NCBI RefSeq assembly: GCF_001039355.2
Contig: NW_019775968.1
Span: forward strand, 925,705 to 989,704
Length of the DNA: 64,000 bases
Reading direction: 5' to 3'
Source of the DNA: Lingula anatina
Lineage: Eukaryota; Brachiopoda; Lingulata; Lingulida; Lingulidae
Shown: piece after piece, positions 1-17,200 of the stretch
How the letters are laid out: the number at the start of each line of letters is the position of its first letter
Position numbering within the stretch: position 1 is the stretch's first letter
Made by a program: the position numbers and the translations under genes
The notes under the pieces: model-generated
What the model saw: the letters and a program-made list of their open reading frames with translations, nothing else
The model's database searches: none
Told to the model about the DNA's origin: nothing

Positions 1-578
1 CAGCAAGAAAAAAGAAAGCAAAGAAACACAGAATTTGGATAATATTGAACTTTAAAATAAATGATAAATCCAAAAATTTTGAAAAAAAATGTGACTTAAT
101 TTAAGACCCAAGATATTTGACAAAAAGGCATTTTATCTGTTCCTACTTACTAAAAAAAATAATGACTTTTTCATACTTAGATTAAAAAATAATTATTCAG
201 AGAGACCCAAACCTTCGATAGACAAAAAGGTCCTACAAGCCTTTTTTCATTCCCTGTATACTGGTACCTTCTACCAGGGTGGGAGATATTAGAGGCACAT
301 TTTCCACCAGCCACCCTGTAGCTTTTGGTCAGATGGAAGCAATTAAACCTGCACATGTGCAGATGGCATTGTACTCACTCCGTAGGGAGCTACTTTGGGA
401 GATTCCCCAGTTAACTTCAATCTTAAGTAATTAACAAGCTATTCAGAAGGGGCTATTTTTATCTGTCACAAAAGAGCAATTGATTAAATTCAGATCAATT
501 AACTGAGTAGTTATGCAAACAATTACCAGCCATGTAATCAACCTAGAGATTTCAGCACAGGGTCTGGCTAAATTGGCT

Positions 579-863
579 AAACTGAGATGTGGGGTGGCCC
601 CACTCAGAACAGAAACTGGACGGTATGAAAAACTTCCAATCCTGTAGAGAACCTGTGTGCTCTGTGAATCAGGCTGTGTTGAGGATGAAATTCATTTCTT
701 AATTAATTGTCCTTTTTTTAATGATCATCATATTGATTTAATAAGAACTGCTAAATGTTTTAAGCCAGATTTTGATTTATTGGATGAACAAAGCAAATTT
801 CTTTTCCTGATTGACGATCCGAAAATGATTTTTAGCACTGCCAAAGCCTGTAGCCTTTTCTAG
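579..863 (+). mobile_element. Non-LTR retrotransposon 3' remnant (RT C-terminal zinc motif)
   Basis: Reading in frame from about 579 gives a diagnostic C-terminal segment of non-LTR retrotransposon polyproteins: KLRCGVAPLRTETGRYE, a stop at about 645, then a Cys-x2-Cys...EDEIHFLINCP stretch, and a degenerate tail of the 'EQSKFLFLIDDP' type ending at a TAG at 861-863. The in-frame stop and the lack of upstream RT domains show a dead, 5'-truncated copy. The first 570 bases probably also belong to it but are too degenerate to read. Part of this tail recurs at 2497-2669 in the duplicated segment. Family (CR1/L2-like or other) not assigned. Confidence 0.75.
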
Positions 864-1240
864 GATTAAGAAGAGATTTTAAGTATTTAAACTGGAATTA
901 GTTTTTGGTCTCTCGTAGTTCTTTATAGAACTGCCTTGTTGTAATGATGTTTTAACTTGTATTGTTTTTGTTTCCTAGTGCCAAAGTTTTGTTCAGCTGT
1001 TTAGGTAATATCATTCTGGTTCTTTTGACTCGAGTTCAGCACAAATGGGTTCCTGCACCTTTTCCCCTGGCTCCTTAAATATTAAAAAGAATTTAAAATT
1101 AATAGTGATAAGATAAAAAGAACTGATTCAGAGCTCAAAAACTGCCATATGAAATATGTCCTTTTTACATTGAAATCAACTGAAGGACTTCCTCCAAAAA
1201 ATTTTACTAGACAGTTCACATGATTGACGCATAAACACTT

Positions 1241-2495
<1,255 letters not shown>

Positions 2496-3046
2496 NTTCA
2501 TTTCTTAATTAATTGTCCTTTTTTTAATGATCATCATATTGATTTAATAAGAACTGCTAAATGTTTTAAGCCAGATTTTGATTTATTGGATGAACAAAGC
2601 AAATTTCTTTTCCTGATTGACGATCCGAAAATGATTTTTAGCACTGCCAAAGCCTGTAGCCTTTTCTAGGATTAAGAAGAGATTTTAAGTATTTAAACTG
2701 GAATTAGTTTTTGGTCTCTCGTAGTTCTTTATAGAACTGCCTTGTTGTAATGATGTTTTAACTTGTATTGTTTTTGTTTCCTAGTGCCAAAGTTTTGTTC
2801 AGCTGTTTAGGTAATATCATTCTGGTTCTTTTGACTCGAGTTCAGCACAAATGGGTTCCTGCACCTTTTCCCCTGGCTCCTTAAATATTAAAAAGAATTT
2901 AAAATTAATAGTGATAAGATAAAAAGAACTGATTCAGAACTCAAAAACTGCCATATGAAATATGTCCTTTTTACATTGAAATCAACTGAAGGACTTCCTC
3001 CAAAAAATTTTACTAGACAGTTCACATGATTGACGCATAAACACTT

Positions 3047-6528
<3,482 letters not shown>

Positions 6529-6869
6529 GCTGGAGTGCTGAAGATTTAATCGCCGAGCTGTTTACATGTGACACGTGCAATCTGTGGCCTTGACCTGCGA
6601 ACACTAGTCCCCAGATACTTTAAATCAAATAAAATAAAGAATGACATGGAAACTATTTGTTATTATAAGGTTAAGTACAAAGTATTAAATATATTTTTAT
6701 AAAGGTTTCCCTAAAACAAAAACTTAGCTTTGAGAGTAAGGGCTTGATTCATTCGGAACTCCTCGACAATTTCCGGCTATCTTCCGAACGCCTATGATGA
6801 CGCAGGAATCAATCGACGGTGAGCGAGCGGTGAGCGGGCTTGATTTTGACTAGCGACATCTATTTTCCA

Positions 6870-6899
6870 TGTTTACTTCCGGTTGTTGTCCGTAGCAAC
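6870..6899 (+). promoter_or_regulatory. Candidate FOXJ1/RFX ciliary promoter module upstream of DRC2
   Basis: Three adjacent motifs lie between ASPDH (-) and DRC2 (+): TGTTTAC at 6870-6876 (reverse GTAAACA, the forkhead core used by FOXJ1), ACTTCCGG at 6875-6882 (ETS-like), and GTTGTCCGTAGCAAC at 6885-6899, an X-box (RFX) with one mismatch to GTNRCC-N(0-3)-RGYAAC. A plausible non-coding first exon of DRC2 ends at 6970 (AAG followed by GTAAGA), and the 5' UTR resumes at 8158 after a TTTTAG acceptor. FOXJ1 and RFX are known activators of motile-cilium genes. Function here is inferred. Confidence 0.6.
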
Positions 6900-7304
6900 A
6901 AAGAATCCGTGAACACTGCGACATCCGACATTATACTATCAATATATTTTCGTGGTTTAGTCAAATTAAGGTAAGATATTGCAAGCATATGAATAATGGG
7001 ATTTTTCTATGCATCAAACTTGGAAATGAGTAGAGAACGTATATCTCTCATGGTACTGTTAAAATGTGTTTTGATGATTGATCGACACTTTATGCATTTG
7101 ACAAGTTGTTTGACACTTTGGCACTGAAGTCGTAAATCTTCACAAATTGAAAATATTGAGCCCAGTCTTACCTACCTATGCAAATTATGATAGATCACTA
7201 AAGGGTCATCCCAGCAACTCTGCAGTCGGCTATTCATTGCCTGCTACCTTGGTTCTATGGAATATTATGTAAGTTTTATCTCTGGAATGTTGTGGTTCTT
7301 CACA

Positions 7305-7326
7305 ATTACCCCCCCCCCCCCCCCCA
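7305..7326 (+). repeat. Poly-C tract in DRC2 5' UTR intron
   Basis: A run of about 20 C residues inside the predicted first intron. Nothing else recognisable in 6971-8157: low-complexity AT-rich intron with no coding exon seen. Confidence 0.8.
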
Positions 7327-8165
7327 GTACATTGAAATAGAATTGGTAAGTCCTTCCAAAGCTTATCAAGTTTGTTTTCAAAACTATTGATTGGCAGTGC
7401 TGTGACAACTTCTATATGCAAACTGTTCCAAATATATGTGGTTCTGACTGAGAAAACATTGCTTCTGATAATATTTGTCTTAGTACATGTACTTTTGCTA
7501 CTGATAAGGTCACTGTTGCTGCATGTAAAATGCACAAGGTTTTTATTTTTATTGTGAAGTTCCTGCATCTGGTGAAAACATTATAAATGCAAGTGTCAGG
7601 TAAAAAATACAGTAGAATAGTACGATTCTACATGTACAAGATGGTACTCCATGTACATCTGCCACAAAAAAAAAAAAATGTCTGGAGATGAACAAATATG
7701 GAAAGCAACATGTGCATATTGTGGTCATACTGCATAGATTTACATCAGAGCATTTTTGCATAAATAAACCTAAAAATACCACTGATGGGGTAGTGGCGAA
7801 AAAACAGTGGTTGGAATGATTAAAATATTGCTGGTTCTGCACTTATGAACACTGGTAATGTATGCAGTCAAAGTCATCATGTCTTTCAATGTTGTGTTTT
7901 GAACTTGAAATGATAATTTTGATGTCCTTTTTGAAGATATTTATTTGGCAGTTATCAGTAATATGCTAATCTGAGTCATACATATTTTGGCAACATGCAT
8001 ATTTTGACCAGGCATGTGAGTGTGAGAGATAGGTAAGCCTGTGAAAAATTCATATCTATGTATCCTTCGCATGTATGAGTTTTTGGTTCAAAAATTTTTA
8101 GATGTTTTGAACTCTGTCTTGTGACTTAGATATATGGGATTATTCTGTTTATTTTAGATACCAAA

Positions 8166-11100
8166 ATGCCAAAGAAAAAGTCAGGCAAACTGTCCAAGAT
8201 GACGGAGGAGGAGAGGCTTCTGTATATGGAGACACAGAGGCTAGCAGAGGAAGAGATGAGGAAAAAGAAAGAAGACATGCTTACTCAGTTTCTAAAGGTA
8301 CACATTTGCTCACAATAATATTTTATTTTTCTATTTTTCTAATTAAAATGTATAACTTGTTACTACAGATATTCATCTTGTTGCAGATCCTAATAAGTTT
8401 TCACTTGCACTATATGCTCAGATAAGAATGGTCTCTGTAACTTGGTGAAGATGGTATGAATATCTCATGTATCTCTTTCTCAATACTATTTATATGCTGT
8501 TTATGTTTGGTTCTATATTAATGTTCTTTAGGATAAACTGTCCAAAGAAGAAAGAGCCTCAAAATTCAATTTATACAAGCTCAATCACCAATGGCGCAAC
8601 ATCATGAGAGAAGCAAAATCTAAGGAACTCAAGAAGGACATTGAGATCCTAAGTCAGACATTTGAAAGAATTGTGGATAGAAAGGAAAGTGTTATCAAGT
8701 CTCTGGCTAAAGATTTATTGGAAGCAGAAGAGCAATATGCCATGGCATTAAGAAGTCATTTGCAGAATGTTGACAATTTGATAGGTAAGCCATAAATATG
8801 TTATAAATATCTTCACATTTCTTGGCATACAGCTGCAATAATCCTTTTAGTTGATAGATTCATAGTATGAACCCTGCATTAGGCTATATTTTTACAAGGC
8901 TATATTTTTATATTTGTTTTTAAAGTAAAAAGAAAAAATGTCAAATGAAAATTCTTTTTGAAGGAATTAATGTTAAGAAATTCATTTGAACAGCCTTTTT
9001 AACTGATGTGTTATATTGTTTGACAGCCCTCCAAAACCAGAGGTTAGACACACTGAAATTGGAATATGAGGAAGAATTGGAAATGCTAAAGAAGGAGTTT
9101 GATACAGAGAGAGCACTCATGATTGAACAGCATTTGCAGGAAATGAATGATTTGGCAGATATTATGTTTGCTATGGAGCAGAACTTTAATGAGCGTGAAA
9201 ATGATGCAAAATCTGATTTCCAGAGCCTGAGGGATGAGATTAAAAATAAAGTAAGTTTACCATTTATTACTTTTAAGTCACTTCTAACTAACATCAGATG
9301 TATTTTTATTTTTATATTTTGCAAAGAGGTGTCATTTAATACAGCTTTGCTTGACCTTACATTTAGAATTACACATTTAGTGACACATGAATGTATTGAT
9401 TTAAAAATGTTCCCTTTATTTTAGAATTTGGAAGAGAAGCATGCACTGAGGGTCAATTTGGAAGGAAAGGTGGAAGGATTATGGAAAGACTTTGAGAACT
9501 CTTTACAAACTTATAGCTCAACAACAGAGGAAAGGCGCAAAGCATTTGAGGATTTAAAAACTAAGGATGAAAAAAGTGCTAGTGAAATAGAAACACAGAT
9601 GAGGAAATTGCAAAGAATTGCAGATCACATTAGTCAGCTGAAAGCAAAGATGGCACAAAATGCCAAAGAAAATGAAGAGCGAAATAGACACCTTAAAGAG
9701 GTAAGTACATTTTTGCAGTTAGTTGCCATGAAATATTTCACACAAATACAAAATTATCTGCAATTTGTTTCTCATATTTGAAATATTCATTCATGATTAT
9801 AGTGTGAATATTCATTGTTCAGATTTGTACCTTTTTAGTATGCTGCTGATGGTTCCATTCTGTTGTCATCTGGACTTGTTTGCAACTGACAGCTTTTATC
9901 GACTTACTCTAACTCTGTGAAGAGACATCATGGAGCGTATACCTTTTTTAAAAAAGATTTTGTAAATAAATAACAATTTTATATACCTTATTCTAGGAAC
10001 GAGAAGTTATGGTAGCACACTTCAGAGAACTAAAATCCCAGATGAACAAGCTACGTGACTTAGAGAGAGAAAGATTAACAAAATTAACGTTGGAAAGCAA
10101 TGCATCAATAAAGGAACTAAAAAGAGTGTCAGAAAAGGTGAGGAAATATTTTTTCCATTTAATGATTATCCTAGCGAAGGATTATAATTGACCTGGAATA
10201 TTCTTCTCATAAATCTAAAATAGAAAATTTTAACAATTAAGTTGTCTATAGCAGATTTGGCCCATTGAATGATGTTTACCTCTTAATTTTTGTTTAGAAG
10301 TATAGTAATTGGTTTTTTATTTTTAAATACTAGCTGCACACTTTGTAGAAAGTGTAAGAAATTATAAGATAAATTTTTGTCATTAATTTAGGGTGAGCGT
10401 ATCCTAAAATTAGCTGAAATGAGCAGAAAGTGTGAGACAGAGGAAGAGAAAGTGCTTCCATTTTATGCCTCATCTTTGACACAAGAAGAACAGGAAGATG
10501 TGGCAGCAGCTGTGGCTGAACCACCATCAGAAAGATTAGCCTCGGTAAGTGTATCATGCATAAATAGTATTTCAGTGCCCAAGATAGTACTACCTCTACA
10601 GAGATGCAACATTGATCAGTTGAATTTTTTACTGCAATGGGGAGAAACAAGAGAATCACTAGTACAGATTATTTAATATTTTTGGTTTTGAGTTAAATAT
10701 TGTGCAGTGATATTTTTCACAATTTGATGGTACAGAACAAAACTTTGAACAAACCAGTGACCTTAATTGATGTCCCACATTTCAGGTTATGCATGAGTAT
10801 GCTGCCTTAGAAAACTTTTGGAAGCGCTATAACAAAGTTCTACTAGACAAGTGTGCATTGGACAAGGAAAAGCATACATTGGTGGATGAAAACCAGAAAC
10901 TGCGCATGTTGTTGAAGCAGTATTTGGATGGTATCTCTGTGAATGATGAGATTCTGAGCCAAGTGAACCCTCTCTTCATTGTCAATAATCAAACAAATGT
11001 CAAGTATGTGGAGCAAAATTTTAATTTTTACTTAGCTGTAGATATTATATATTCTTAACTGGCATTATTTAACTTAACACTATTGTAAAATCCACTATAC

Positions 11101-11329
11101 CACTTCTTACTATTCTTTTCTTTAGATTGGCCTTTATGTTAGAAATAATCCCAATTTTGTAAAAAGTAAAAGGAGAATACTATGTTGTGTGTAAAGATGA
11201 AATAAAAAGAACTTGATTTTGTTTTTTTTCAGGATGAACGTCCCTGTATCAGATCCCCGTGTGAGGAGACCACAGCACACAGTAGTAGAAGCAGCACATG
11301 TAATAGGACGATCAGTGCAGCCATCTTAG
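8166..11329 (+). CDS. CCDC65: Dynein regulatory complex subunit 2 (DRC2/CCDC65)
   Basis: Eight exons: 8166-8297, 8532-8784, 9027-9250, 9425-9700, 9997-10137, 10392-10544, 10786-11003, 11233-11329; 1494 nt, 497 aa (vertebrate CCDC65 is about 484). Phases close with no internal stop. The protein is almost entirely charged coiled coil. Diagnostic blocks: MPKKKSGK start, [62 protein letters not shown]-like segment, [50 protein letters not shown]2 pairs with DRC1 to form the base of the nexin link between doublet microtubules and controls ciliary and flagellar beating. The start is the first ATG after the 5' UTR acceptor; exon 7 ends at the GTATGT donor (11004), splitting a Lys codon. It is transcribed away from ASPDH, under the candidate FOXJ1/RFX module. 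Confidence 0.95.
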
Positions 11330-12002
11330 GACTGAAAAAATCTAAAATCCCCGTAGTAAAAAAAAAAGGGAGAAATTTATCTCATGAAAACTCATTCATG
11401 TGCTGAATGGCATACATCACAGGATTAGGAAATTTATATGAACTATCCACTTATTTACTTGTGTACATGTATATCTCAAACAAGAAATTGAAAGAAAGTT
11501 TTTTTACAATGATGATAAGAGTAAAAAAATAAATGTAAATAGGTATATGGTACATGTAAAAAATAAAAATAAGATACATATTTTTCCTTCGGTTTTGCTT
11601 TGCTATCAGTTCGACTTATATTTTATGGATTCCTGAAAGTGTTTGAAAGAGATAAAGATGTATTAATTGTAAATGTCATTTCTTTTTTTTTTTTCAAAAT
11701 TAAAAAAAAAGAAAGAATACTTTGTTACTTGATCAGGGAATCATACAATTATATATATATGCAATTGATTGACAATATATATCCTCAATGAGCAATATTT
11801 AAAACATTTCTTTTTCAAGCGAAACGTCGAAATTCTACGTCATAAACGGCCCTGCGCTCTCTACAAGACTTGCTCTGTTGTCACTGAATAATGGAATGTA
11901 CCAAGCCCCTTAGTAGCCTGTGCATGCGATTTAGATGGTCCCCAAACATGCAAAAGCGATGTGAACCATGTCGATGTTGGATCTTATATAATATGCGAAA
12001 TT

Positions 12003-12220
12003 GACACGAGCCGTGTCACATTTTTCATTTACTGTGGTGTTTTGATCCCAAAATGAATATGTTATAAAACACGGAATCGACATGTCCGTGTCTAGTAGTT
12101 AAACAGGTCCCATGGAAACGAGATTGCCCCGGGCCACGTCGCATTCGTCTTTTGATGTGGAATTTTGAGCCTAAAATGACTATGTTATCAAACACAAAAT
12201 AGAGATAGCTCATGAAGATA
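12003..12220 (+). repeat. Degenerate tandem repeat, period about 123 bp, ~1.7 copies
   Basis: The stretch around 12034 (GTGGTGTTTTGATCCC, AAAATGAATATGTTAT) recurs about 123 bases later around 12157 (GTGGAATTTTGAGCC, AAAATGACTATGTTAT). The minus-strand open frame over it (12025-12297) is a by-product of the repeat and not a recognisable protein. Confidence 0.6.
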
Positions 12221-12361
12221 GGCTGTGCTGTGCATATCTTTCGAATGCAAGGTATAACTTCGGCGGAGAATACAGAAACAGTCCTCATATCATGCAAGTA
12301 AAGGTCGGGTACAAAACCAAGAAAAAATAATTCAAAGAGGTGGAGGACTATTGGCCAAGTT

Positions 12362-12806
12362 CAGTGGCGGGTTTAGAGGGGGCGTCAGGGGGGTCTTGAC
12401 CCTTCAGTTTCTAAAATATATCACACCAATATTCCCCTCTTAAAATTAGAATTGTGAGTATAGCTATATCAGTTCTTAACCGGGGGGTGTCTCGATAGTC
12501 CGAAGGTTCATTGGTCCGAAAAGTGGTTACATTTTCATCGATTTTTTAATCAAGGGTTCATTGGTCCGAAGGTTCTATAGTGAACATTCGGACCAATGAA
12601 CCTTCGGACTATTGAACCTTCGGACTATCGCTACGGCCCCCTTAACCGTACCGTACCAAAGGGTACCGTTTGCCCTCCAAAACACTAAAAAATTTCGGGC
12701 ACTTGAGCAGGCCCACGTCAAGGGGGTGATGGTCGGCTTTGCATCCGAGGCTTGTCGTTCCGGACCCCCCCCCCCCCCCCTTCAAATAATCCTCGATCCG
12801 CCCCTG
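12362..12806 (+). mobile_element. GGCGGAT-ended interspersed element, copy 1 (with nested palindrome)
   Basis: Begins CAGTGGCGGGTTTAGAGGGG and ends TCGATCCGCCCCTG, giving imperfect terminal inverted repeats of type CAGKGGCGGAT. Its body (TATTCCCCTCTT, GTTTGCCCTCCAAAAC, GAGGCTTGTC) is shared with 19525-19801 in RAD1 intron 1. Non-coding; MITE-like. It is longer than copy 2 because another palindromic sequence (12493-12630) has inserted. Confidence 0.7.
12493..12630. repeat. Nested palindromic element (TCCGAAGGTTCA hairpin)
   Basis: 18-bp inverted arms CGATAGTCCGAAGGTTCA at 12493-12510 and its complement at 12613-12630. Inside them is a second inverted pair, TTGGTCCGAA / TTCGGACCAA, and the right side carries an extra copy of the TGAACCTTCGGACTAT unit. 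Single-stranded it would fold into a long hairpin. It lies within the GGCGGAT element, so it inserted later. Confidence 0.75.
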
Positions 12807-13246
12807 AAGTGTGTTCATTCCAATTCATAAAAAAGGCTAATATAGCAGTGGATTAATCTATAAGGGTATTTTTAGGCTGATAAAATGTAGCTGCAGCGCG
12901 TATTTATACAATTTTTACATACAAGCAACTCAAATTAAGTAAGCAAAATATGAACTTAAAGCATGCAATGAGCGTAAGTATTTTTTTTTTTCATTTTTAA
13001 ATTTCAATACTTTCTCTTAAAGGTATTCCATTCGGAATTATCTTCCAAATCGAATTTCCTCGATAAAAGTCATTTTTCCTTACTCACAAATCAGTGCTCG
13101 ATCTGCCCCTGGGTTCGATGTCTATATTTTCTCTAATTAAGTAATTTAGTTCAGAGTTCTATGACTGGCCATTCACCTAGACCGCATTTACCTTGGTCGA
13201 ATGAGAGAGATATGTAACTTCTTGGGCGAAAAAGCGTTTTATTACA

Positions 13247-13457
13247 CCCCATTTCCATAGATTAGATCGACCTACTTTAGATCGACCTAACTCCCTGGGG
13301 GTTCACGCTAAGTAGCTGTCAGCCGGGCGGACACGAAAGTTAATTACCCCCTTACAGCTTGTAGTAGGCGGGACGGACATTTAAGCCGGATTATCTGAAA
13401 GTAATCTAGTGAGACTCCCCGCGGGAATAGATCGATCTAAAATCTATGGGAATAGAG
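13247..13457. mobile_element. Short inverted-repeat element (MITE candidate)
   Basis: Left end CCATTTCCATAGATTAGATC and right end GATCTAAAATCTATGGGAAT are inverted copies with one small gap, about 210 bp apart. Inside are further pairs (AGATCGACCTA repeated twice on the left). Non-coding. Only one copy seen in the window, so family status is unproven. The rest of 11330-14208 is low-complexity intergenic DNA without a gene I can support. Confidence 0.45.
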
Positions 13458-14208
13458 CCTTAGTTCAAGTGTAGACATAAAAAATACATGAATGAAATTG
13501 TCTAGCGCACATACCTTTTTCATCTCCCGGGTATACCATACATGGCATATCAAAAACCGTTAAAAGAACTCATAAACCCGTTTTCACTCTTATACCAGTT
13601 AATATGCCGTACATGTAAATGGGGGGCTTCGTGGTGCAATATTGTCAGACAATATAAAAAAATCCAGAACTCATAAACGGATGTCTGGATCGTAATTTTG
13701 TCAACAATTTACGATAAGGAACACCTTGGTGATGAAAGGAAAATCAATTTCTTTATTAAATTATTCATTTAATTCGTTAATGTAACTGAATCTATCTTAA
13801 ATTATTTGTTTTAATATTTACTTTTCAGTTTATTTATTTATTGTCTAGTTCACGTGAAACGTAACAAAATTTGCAAAATCATGGTTGACGAATCCTTGAA
13901 AAGCACCAAAATAATGCGATTTGAGCACTTCGATTATAGTAGCATTTAAAATCTTAACCCTGGAATATTTCGACACCGAAGCAGTGGTCTGATCTCCGCG
14001 ATACTTCGTTATTATGTCCAAGCTAAAACCTAGAGCCACGGTGTTCTTCACGCGTAAAACTTGCAGTGTCACTGTCACGTGGATATATTTATACAAGTTA
14101 TTAAAGCCGCAAAGCACATGACAAAGGTGCCGCCTGCGCATTGTTGCTACATAAATGGAATGACCTAGATTGGAGTCGAACTTGGAAGTCCGGACAACCA
14201 CCGTCAAG

Positions 14209-17200
14209 ATGAAGGCCCTGTTCGTCCTCACCAGCTGCTCTGAGATTAAAACAGTTGGCATGAAGACTGGATGGTATCTCCCCGAAGTTGCACATCCATA
14301 TGAAGTTTTCACCAAGGCCGGTGTCCAGGTAGACTTTGTAAGCCCCAATGGAGGAATGGCTCCTATGGTAAGACTCTATATATTTACCTGTGAGCTATAA
14401 CATGATTGTTGAAACTTGCCTGCCTTTTTTTTAAACTTGAGCTTATCATTCGATAATTTTCATTTGTATTTAATGTGGACTATGTCAATGGAATGACTTG
14501 AGAACAAATTGCATTTCCTGGTCTAATTGAGGTGTTCAGACAAAGCAGGGCGTGTCCTCATACCTCGTTCTCCAGAAACTTCGTATCGTGAAGCAAATGT
14601 GTCTCCACTACATTCTAAATTCTGTTCCTGTTCACCGAATTGTCATACCAACTGCTAGTGGTCGTGTCAATAAGGAGCTCTAGCGTAGCTTACTCCATAT
14701 GTCATTATAATTTATCTACCACAGGCCATTTATTAGGGGCCCGGTGAGTTCATGCCTAGTCATCGACCAGTCCTGTTTTTAGTTACGAGGTGCCAGTGTA
14801 ACGAAACCGAGGATCCTATAGGACTTTTTCGTAAGGAACTGTATCAGTAGTGATACCAAGAAATCCCTTAAAGACTTCTATCTCATTTTAAATATCGTCT
14901 TTTGCCTTAAGTTACTCGATATTTTGAACAACGGGTTGGTCACTTTAAAGGTGATAGCTTTCAAACAAACAATTTCCTACAAAATCCCTGATACAGTCTG
15001 TAATCTGCATACTTCATTACTAGTATAGTGTAATTTTCGAAGCGATCGGTTGCGGATATTGGGATATATATTTAAAAGCGATTCACATTGGCCTATCTCG
15101 TCAATCTTGAGAGCTGTTAAAACGGCGAAAAACGGTCACCGGCAGGTTTGATTAGATTACAATATTGAAAGTTAATTACGTCTTGGACAAATAAAACGTA
15201 TTATTTGTCAAAGATTACGTTGGTCTTTCGGGACCTTTTCGTAAGCGTAGACCTGTCTTATCTCTTTGTTAAGTCCTCCTAGATGTCTGAAAATCATTAT
15301 TTACAATATTCAAATTACACCATGTAGCATAAATTAGAATTACTTTTGTAGGCCTACTAAGCTTGCTTTTCGGACCAAAAATGCTGTGAGCCATGGGTGT
15401 AGCCTACAGCATCTTTTTTTCTTCCTTATTTTTAAACTTATCTGTTACACGTATTTTGATTAATGCATGTAGCACCACCAAACAAATCAATGCAACCTCT
15501 TCCACCATGATTAAAAACTTACATATATTTATAGGACCCAGGGAGTGCTGAAGCCTTCAAAGACGATGCCGTCTGCAAGGCTTTCTTGGCGAACGAGACC
15601 GCCATGGATGCCATAGCTAACACCAAAACACCGGCACAGGTTACACCTGGGTAAGTTGCAGGTTATTTTGAAGGTTCATTATCAGATTTCAGCTCTACGT
15701 TGTAGTATTTTTTTAAGTTGGACTATTAAAACATCTGAAAAGTGCGTTTCCCCCTTTGATTTCTTGGAGTTGGAGTTAAGTGTAGAGAAAATGTCTGTGT
15801 TTCAATGAAATGTTTACATTATTTTTAGGGAATATAAAATAATTTTCTATGCCGGTGGTCATGGCCCAATGTTTGACTTACCAGATAATGTGGAAATTGC
15901 CAAACTTGCCACAGCAGTTTATGAGGCTGAGGGAGCTGTGGGAGCTGTTTGCCATGGGACAGTGGGTATGTACATTTGGATATCTTTGGTAAGCCTAAAA
16001 ATAATTTAACTTAGGTCTAAATAGGCATATTGTAAGTGGAATGAGACATTTTTTGATATGAAGCATTTTTTTTGGTTTTAATGCCATGATTAAATGTAAG
16101 TTTGTTACATTTAAAACATATAGCTTTATTCAAAATTAAAAAAAGAAGCATCGTAATTCGAGATTTATTACGCCGGGAAGCCAGAGGGCGTTTGGAGAAT
16201 ACAACGGAATAGCTTTCTGTCGTATAGACCTAGTCAAACGATCGGACTAGACTTTGAAAACGCATTTGGATATCATACGTTGAAAGACGAAATACTCGAA
16301 CAAAATAGACCATATAGATAAATTTTGATCCTGCTTCCGATACTTATTAACCTTATCCACATGGTGAATAAGCCAGATGGATTAGATTAATGGGTATCGG
16401 GACTAGGATCAAAATCCTCCAACTGGTTTATTTTGTTCGAACCAAAAATTCGCCCCACGTGCCTTTTAAATTGAACAATCTGAGAAGCGCCATTTTGTTT
16501 TTATGGTATTTGATAACATATCGGAATTCGTGAACCGAGTCGCATTTTTTTATTTGCCAAAGGTATTTTTTAGTTGACAACGGTATTAAATACATATCTT
16601 TACCGGATAATCGTGAAAATAGGCTCACGCCTTAGGTCCTGATATCGCTTTTTTGATGATTACAGGTCTTATTCCCGTAAAACTCTCCAGTGGTGAACTT
16701 CTGATCAAAGGCTTAAAGTTGACCTCCTTCACAGACGCAGAGGAGAAAGCGGTAAATCTTGATGGGGCAATGCCGTTTTTACTTGAGACGCGACTGAAGG
16801 AATTGGAGGCAGTGTTTGAAGGAGCTGATAATTTTGCTTGTAACGTGCAGGTAATACATCAATTTAGGCCATACTTATAGATCTCTTATTTATCAAATAG
16901 ACAAAATCATGTTTTTGTTAGTTAACTTTTGTGACTTTGAATAGATTTGAAGAATAAAATGTTAAGTGGGGTGCATTTCTCCCTCCAGATATATAATTAG
17001 CTGCGAACACTGTAAAGTACTTCAGCAAACAAGGTTCCTTAACGAGTGGGGGAAATAACGATTTTATTTATGATTTGTCGGCTCGGACACTACTGTAAAT
17101 AAGTTTTCAAACCATAACTTTCCTTAAACAGCCTACAACGCATTCTTAAAATGGTTGTCCAAAAGATTGCTGATGCTGTTATGTTTCTTTCTTTCTGTTC

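Noticed and set aside
13845-14348. 167-codon minus-strand open frame
   Set aside because: Its 5' part is antisense to exon 1 of the DJ-1-like gene and the rest runs through its promoter; no domain, no splice support.
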